From Actinomycetota bacterium (GTDB lineage: Bacteria; Actinomycetota; Actinomycetes; S36-B12): 9,359 bases of DNA. The translations under genes and the position numbers were made by a program. Within the stretch, counting starts at the first letter, position 1; each line of letters starts with the position of its first letter. The DNA is taken from contig WLLZ01000067.1 of NCBI GenBank assembly GCA_009700485.1, positions 1 to 9,359 of the forward strand. The letters run 5' to 3'. The notes beneath the pieces are model-generated. The model was given only the letters and a program-made list of their open reading frames with translations. It did not search any database and was not told the origin of the DNA. This document shows positions 5,261 to 9,359 of the stretch, one piece after another.

Positions 5261-6874
5261 GTGCTGTTCGTGGGCATTCCCGGGGTCCGGATCCGCGCTC
5301 GTGCCAACCAGTGGCGAGTCGAGGCTGCGTCGATTGAGCAGCTCCAGCGATTGTGCGTCACAAGTGTCGGTGCGGCGGAGGTCACGAACCTTGAAATTCG
5401 GATCGCAAAATGGTCACCACCCAAAGGTTGGATCGGGGTGCCCACATCGCCGGGCCTGGTCACTTACCTAGTTGAGCCGCGCGGGGCCGGTGCGCAGGTG
5501 ACTTTAACTTGGCACGAGCCAATTGATATCGCGCTGGCACTGGCCGCTGCGTTGCGCTGCCTGCGCCCAACCCATGAACTTGGCGTCGGGTCGATGTTGA
5601 CACTGGCACCGGGGTTGCCGGCCGCGGCTGGTGCGCTGGCGGCTAGTACTCGTGATGTGCTTTTACCCGAGCGGAGTATCCACGGACACCTGCGCAGGTG
5701 CGACACCTTGGTGGTGCCGACCCCCGATTCAATGTTGGAAGTCGAGCGGGCAGTGACTGTTGTGATAGCGGGTGAAACGTGGATCGTCGATGGGGCGGCG
5801 CATTTGATAGTTGTTGACCCGAGCGTGCATAACCCAATTGGTCGGCGGTCAATTGGTGCTACCGAGGTCATAGCGGCTAGCGTCGCCGGTGGAGTTCTTG
5901 GGTTGCGCGGCTCAACACTGAAACTCGAAGTCGCTAGGGATCTGAGGTCCAGTGATGTTGAAGCCCTGCGGTCAGTCGGTGTGGTTATTGCGGAGGCTGA
6001 CCTCGGCCCGAGGTGGACCAATCAATTGCACGCGTGTGGCCTAGTAATCAAATCTAGCTCAGCCATCGATGACTCGACAAAAAATTCATTGGACGACCCG
6101 CTAGAAGCGCAGGTGTTATCTGTAAAAGCTCGGCACGATGCGCTGCGTAGTTCAACCCCGGCCGCAGCATTGGGTCGTTGGCCTTCGGTTAGTGCAGTGC
6201 TACTAACCAATCGTGAAACTTACTTGACTCACGCGATGCAGCAAATCGCCAAAATGGATTACCCAAACTTGCAGGTGTTGGTCGGGCTACACGGCCTCGA
6301 ATTGACTTCGGCACGGATTGCGGAACTGATGGATTTGGCCGGGCGTGAATTAGAGTTCATCTCGATTGTGGGCAACCTGTCATTCGGCGCTGCGATGCAG
6401 GTGGCAAGTCAGCGCGCAGATGGTGAACTGATTACGAAAATGGATGATGACGACTACTACGGGGCAAATCACATTTGGGATTTAGTGCTCGCTCGCATGT
6501 ACTCAGGTGCACAGGTTGTAGGTAAGGCTCTAGATTGGATTTATCTTGAGGGTGAAGACACCACGGTATTTCGCCCGACTTATGCCGCCGAAAAGTATTC
6601 ATTCTTTGTAGCTGGTGGCACTATTTTGATTTCGCGAGCTGATCTTGACGGGGTTGGCGGTTGGCGCCCAGTTGCTAAATCAATTGATCGGGCGCTATTG
6701 GAATGTGTAAAACAAGCTGGGGGTTTGATTTATCGCACTCATGGGCTTGGGTATATGTACGTGCGGCACTTGGCACCGCATACCGCAAGCGTCTCGAGTG
6801 AGCATTTCCTGACAAAGACTGAGCAGAAGTGGCCCGGTTTGCTCCGGCACCAAATCTTCGGGACGGCGCCGTGA
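5261..6874 (+). CDS. Family 2 glycosyltransferase with a long unrecognised N-terminal region
   Basis: The product has 537 residues if it starts at GTG 5261, or 553 from ATG 5213. ATG 5213 would overlap the divergent ugd start by 23 bases and lie upstream of the predicted promoter, so GTG is preferred, without strong proof. From about residue 307 there is a GT-A fold: a VSAVLLTNR first strand, YPNLQVLVGLHG, and the metal/nucleotide-binding acidic run KMDDDDYYG (Asp395-398, GTG numbering). These are followed by FFVAGGTILISRADLDGVGGW and an IDRALLECVKQAGG segment typical of the GT2 acceptor side. Residues 1 to about 300 match no domain I recognise; they are Ala/Val/Gly-rich, apparently soluble, and contain a possible alpha/beta arrangement. 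No signal peptide or membrane segment is clear. It probably adds a sugar to a surface polysaccharide in the cytoplasm; donor and acceptor are unknown. The next gene overlaps by GTGA. Confidence 0.85.
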   Translation: MLFVGIPGVRIRARANQWRVEAASIEQLQRLCVTSVGAAEVTNLEIRIAKWSPPKGWIGVPTSPGLVTYLVEPRGAGAQVTLTWHEPIDIALALAAALRCLRPTHELGVGSMLTLAPGLPAAAGALAASTRDVLLPERSIHGHLRRCDTLVVPTPDSMLEVERAVTVVIAGETWIVDGAAHLIVVDPSVHNPIGRRSIGATEVIAASVAGGVLGLRGSTLKLEVARDLRSSDVEALRSVGVVIAEADLGPRWTNQLHACGLVIKSSSAIDDSTKNSLDDPLEAQVLSVKARHDALRSSTPAAALGRWPSVSAVLLTNRETYLTHAMQQIAKMDYPNLQVLVGLHGLELTSARIAELMDLAGRELEFISIVGNLSFGAAMQVASQRADGELITKMDDDDYYGANHIWDLVLARMYSGAQVVGKALDWIYLEGEDTTVFRPTYAAEKYSFFVAGGTILISRADLDGVGGWRPVAKSIDRALLECVKQAGGLIYRTHGLGYMYVRHLAPHTASVSSEHFLTKTEQKWPGLLRHQIFGTAP

Positions 6875-7884
6875 GTTGGACTTCATCGCACCAGCCGATT
6901 GTTTCGGTGATTATGCCGGTGATCAATGAGGAACGGCACCTGCAGCATGCGATCGATCAAATCCTTTCGCAGAATTACTCCGGTCCCCTCGAAGTAATAG
7001 TTGCGGTTGGACCATCACGGGATCGAACGGCTGCGGTTGCCGCGGAGATTGCTGCCCGGGAGGACCGCGTACGGGTTGTAGAGAATCCATCGGGTAAGAC
7101 GCCATCGGGTTTAAATGCCGCTATCGAGGCGGCAACAGGAGAAGTTATTGTTCGTGTTGATGGACATGCAATGATCCCGGACAACTACGTCGCGGTAGCG
7201 GTAGATACGTTGCAAACTAGCGGCGCCGACAATGTCGGGGGCATCATGAATGCCGAGGGCACCACTGATTTTGAACATGCAGTAGCCCGCGCGATGACCT
7301 CGCGTTTTGGTGTCGGGGGAGCGGCATTTCATGTTGGAGGCGTTGCGGGGCCGGCGCTTACCGTTTATCTGGGTTGCTTTCGCCGGGAGGCACTTGAACG
7401 GGTGGGCGGTTACGACATCACCATGGAGCGGGCTCAGGATTGGGAAATGAATCTGCGCATCAGACAAACTGGCGGCACGGTTTGGTTCACCCCTGATTTG
7501 AAAGTTACCTATCGGCCGAGACCTTCGCTCGGGGCGTTGGCGCGTCAGTATCATGATTACGGGCGCTGGCGCCGGGAGGTAGCAAGTCGACATCCAGACA
7601 CGATCTCACTTCGTTACCTGGCGGCACCGGTAGCGGTTACGGGTGTCACGATCGGCGCACTTATTGGATTTCTAGGGTTGTTTCTTGGGATCACCTGGGT
7701 TGCGGCAATTGGATTCGCTGCGCCGATTGGCTACCTGTTTATTGACCTATCGGCAAGTGTTTTTGCGGCAGCAGCCAGCCCACGTTTGACCCTGCGTGCG
7801 GCACTATTGCTTCCTGCTATCTACGCAACCATGCACGCTTGTTGGGGCTGGGGCTTCCTGCGCGGTGGGGCTCGGCCGTCATGA
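6871..7884 (+). CDS. ExoA-like membrane family 2 glycosyltransferase
   Basis: Starting at GTG 6871, which shares GTGA with the preceding stop, the protein has 337 residues. It is a GT2 enzyme: VSVIMPVINEE (11-21), LEVIVAVGPSRDRT, the GKTPSGLNAAIEAATGE stretch, VRVDGHA with the DxD-equivalent Asp97-Gly-His99, and a catalytic-base region AQDWEMNLRIRQTGG (Gln189-Asp190; family members often have Glu-Asp). A GRWRR motif (231-235) leads into a hydrophobic C-terminal third (about 246-330) with about three membrane segments. This layout matches ExoA-type transferases of succinoglycan synthesis and their actinobacterial relatives, which extend lipid-linked sugar chains at the inner face of the membrane. 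Specificity cannot be read from sequence. The in-frame GTG at 6829 lies well inside the upstream gene and is an unlikely start. Confidence 0.9.
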   Translation: MSWTSSHQPIVSVIMPVINEERHLQHAIDQILSQNYSGPLEVIVAVGPSRDRTAAVAAEIAAREDRVRVVENPSGKTPSGLNAAIEAATGEVIVRVDGHAMIPDNYVAVAVDTLQTSGADNVGGIMNAEGTTDFEHAVARAMTSRFGVGGAAFHVGGVAGPALTVYLGCFRREALERVGGYDITMERAQDWEMNLRIRQTGGTVWFTPDLKVTYRPRPSLGALARQYHDYGRWRREVASRHPDTISLRYLAAPVAVTGVTIGALIGFLGLFLGITWVAAIGFAAPIGYLFIDLSASVFAAAASPRLTLRAALLLPAIYATMHACWGWGFLRGGARPS

Positions 7885-8831
7885 AACTAGGTGCGCTCTT
7901 TAGTAAGTCAGCATCGAAGCCTTTGCGCTGGTCGGTGGTGGCGCCATCGCCAAAAGGAGAGGCTGGCCTCGTCTGGGGCGATACTTGGTTTGCTGCCGAT
8001 TTGGTGGAGGCACTGCGTCGCCAAGGTCAAGATGCAACTGTGGTGCATCGTGGGGGTGCCGAAGCTGCGGCACGTGATCGCGATGACGTCGTTTTGGTTT
8101 TACGGGGTCTGCGCCGGGTGCGTCCGCGGCGTACTTCATCAGGTGGCAGCGCCACGACTTGGATGATGTGGATTATTTCGCATCCTGAATTGATCGAGCC
8201 TGATGAGTTAGCCGAGTACGACTCGGTATTCGCTGCGAGCCAATCTTGGGGTGATCCTGAGGTTGTTACCCCTCTCCTTCAGGCTACTAACCCCCAGCGG
8301 TTCAACCCACAAGCCGGTGTGCCCGACACCGGTGACGATCTGCTATTCGTGGGTTCAACCCGCGGTACTTTTAGGCCAATTATAAAAGACGCTTTTGCGG
8401 TGGGTGGCGATGTCGCGGTTTATGGGGTGGGCTGGGAGACATTCCTAGCGCCGAATCAGATTCGGGCTGATCACCTGCCCAATGTTGAACTGCCTGCCGC
8501 CTATGCCGCCGCCGGGGTTGTTCTTAATGACCACTGGCCGCAAATGGCGGCCGACGGATTCTTATCTAATCGACTATTTGATGCGGTGGCGACCGGAGCC
8601 AGAGTTGTTTCTGATCGGGCACGCGGGCTCGAGAGTGTTTTTGGTACTTCGGTACGCACCTATGAAGGTACCGAGGAATTGCGGTCGTTGCTGACGGGGG
8701 AGCGCGATGGCGTATTTGGTGATCACGAGGAGCGGCTGGCGGCAGCTGCGCACGTAGCGCAGTTACATAGTTTCGATGAGCGCGCAAAGGTGCTCATCGA
8801 GCGAGCCCAAGTGGTGCGTGCAGCCCGATGA
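7881..8831 (+). CDS. CgeB-like GT-B glycosyltransferase (Glyco_trans_1_2)
   Basis: This 316-residue soluble protein begins at ATG 7881 within ATGA shared with the previous stop. It has the pattern of CgeB/PF13524-type transferases: WGDTWFAADLVEALRRQGQ (N-terminal Rossmann half), IISHPELIEPDELAEYDSVF, LQATNPQRF, LLFVGSTRG followed by RPIIKDA, VYGVGWE, then the C-terminal nucleotide-sugar half with VLNDHW (214-219), GFLSNRLFDA (226-235) and GARVVSDRARGLESVFG. In this family the C-terminal half binds the nucleotide sugar. No membrane segment or signal peptide is present, so it should act in the cytoplasm on a lipid-linked or nucleotide acceptor. The next gene again overlaps by four bases. Substrate is unknown. 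ATG 7881 is preferred over the in-frame ATG 7839, which would overlap the upstream gene by 46 bases. Confidence 0.88.
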   Translation: MKLGALFSKSASKPLRWSVVAPSPKGEAGLVWGDTWFAADLVEALRRQGQDATVVHRGGAEAAARDRDDVVLVLRGLRRVRPRRTSSGGSATTWMMWIISHPELIEPDELAEYDSVFAASQSWGDPEVVTPLLQATNPQRFNPQAGVPDTGDDLLFVGSTRGTFRPIIKDAFAVGGDVAVYGVGWETFLAPNQIRADHLPNVELPAAYAAAGVVLNDHWPQMAADGFLSNRLFDAVATGARVVSDRARGLESVFGTSVRTYEGTEELRSLLTGERDGVFGDHEERLAAAAHVAQLHSFDERAKVLIERAQVVRAAR

Positions 8832-9359
8832 ACACGATTGCTAGCCCGATAGTTCCAGATGTCAGCGTGGTGCTTATCAGTTATAACGATGCGGCTAGAT
8901 TGCCCCGCGCGCTTGCAGCACTGCAGCATCAAAGCCACCGCAACATTGAAATCATCGTGGTAGATGATGCATCGACAGATGGGACCTCCGAACTGGTGGC
9001 GGCCGCCGCCGACGCTGATGGACGCGTCCGTCAAGTGGTGCTCGCCGCTAATTCAGGGGGCTGCAGTGGGCCGCGCAATCGCGGTATTGATGAAGCTAGA
9101 GGCAAGTGGGTGATGTTCTGCGACTCCGATGATGAGTACACCCGTGACGGCGTTGCCGAGTTGATGCGCGCTGCTGAGCAAAGCAATGCCGACCTAGGTT
9201 GCGGCGTGGCTGAGCGGTTTTATCTGCGCGAGAGCCGTGGTTACCCGTGGCGGCCAGAGCTTCATGAACCGCGCATTATGTCGACGATTATGGATTTCCC
9301 CGATTTGATCGCTGACACGATCAGCGTGAACAAGATCTACCGACGCAGTTGGCTCATAG
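8828..9359 (+). CDS. Family 2 glycosyltransferase, N-terminal part, cut by window edge
   Basis: From ATG 8828 (ATGA overlap with the previous stop) 177 codons are open to the end of the window. The start is a clear GT-A domain: VSVVLISYNDAARLPRAL, then IEIIVVDDASTDGT with Asp46-Asp47, GCSGPRNRGIDEARG, and the metal-binding FCDSDDEYT (Asp99-Ser-Asp101). Near the cut end an SVNKIYRRSWL segment resembles GT2 enzymes of teichoic-acid-like and capsule loci, some of which carry a C-terminal glycerophosphotransferase domain; whether this one does cannot be seen. It belongs to the same apparent transcript as the three upstream transferases. Confidence is high for the family and low for any specific role. 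Confidence 0.88.
   Translation, partial: MNTIASPIVPDVSVVLISYNDAARLPRALAALQHQSHRNIEIIVVDDASTDGTSELVAAAADADGRVRQVVLAANSGGCSGPRNRGIDEARGKWVMFCDSDDEYTRDGVAELMRAAEQSNADLGCGVAERFYLRESRGYPWRPELHEPRIMSTIMDFPDLIADTISVNKIYRRSWLI

Noticed and set aside
5464..6021. Minus-strand 185-codon open frame under the unrecognised N-terminal region of the first glycosyltransferase
   Set aside because: I considered it as an alternative gene because the plus-strand domain is unassigned, but it is Ser/Thr/Pro/Arg-rich without motifs, and the plus frame continues unbroken into a clear GT2 domain.
7111..7593. Minus-strand 160-codon open frame under the ExoA-like gene
   Set aside because: It is antisense to conserved GT2 motifs and has no recognisable features.
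8723..9034. Minus-strand open frame across the last gene junction
   Set aside because: It spans two coding genes in antisense, including an ATGA overlap, and its translation lacks any family pattern.

Overview
This window looks like chromosomal DNA of an actinobacterium (Actinomycetota) of moderate GC content. The evidence is the gene order acyl-CoA carboxylase beta subunit (divergent) / birA / small PH-domain membrane protein / purK / purE. From memory, this order is conserved in mycobacteria, corynebacteria and relatives (accD5, birA, the Rv3278c-type protein, purK, purE in M. tuberculosis). GTG starts, many start sites without a Shine-Dalgarno sequence, and TANNNT -10 boxes placed right next to start codons also fit this phylum. 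I cannot name a genus.

Left part (1-3498): the N-terminal part of a propionyl/acyl-CoA carboxylase beta subunit reads leftwards off the window. Diverging from it by about 35 bp is a rightward set: biotin-protein ligase BirA (which would biotinylate the partner alpha subunit of the carboxylase), a two-TM PH-domain protein, and PurK and PurE, which together convert AIR to CAIR in purine synthesis. purK seems to have its own leaderless promoter.

Middle part (3491-5235): two leftward genes, a UDP-glucose 6-dehydrogenase (making UDP-glucuronate) followed by a small CoA-binding-fold protein. The latter converges on purE with an 8 bp overlap.

Right part (5261-9359): diverging from the dehydrogenase is a rightward run of four glycosyltransferase genes chained by 4 bp stop/start overlaps (GTGA, ATGA, ATGA). 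They are a GT2 enzyme with a long unrecognised N-terminal region, an ExoA-like membrane GT2, a CgeB-like GT-B enzyme, and a GT2 cut by the window end. With the dehydrogenase these look like the edge of a cell-surface polysaccharide locus containing or branching from glucuronic acid.

The most notable non-coding signal is that both divergent intergenic regions contain a symmetric TANNNTA heptamer (407-413 and 5241-5247). It can act as a -10 box on both strands and places the starts of transcription sensibly for the flanking genes. No RNA genes, mobile elements, CRISPR arrays or convincing hairpin terminators were seen, and no gene-free stretch longer than 300 bases exists.
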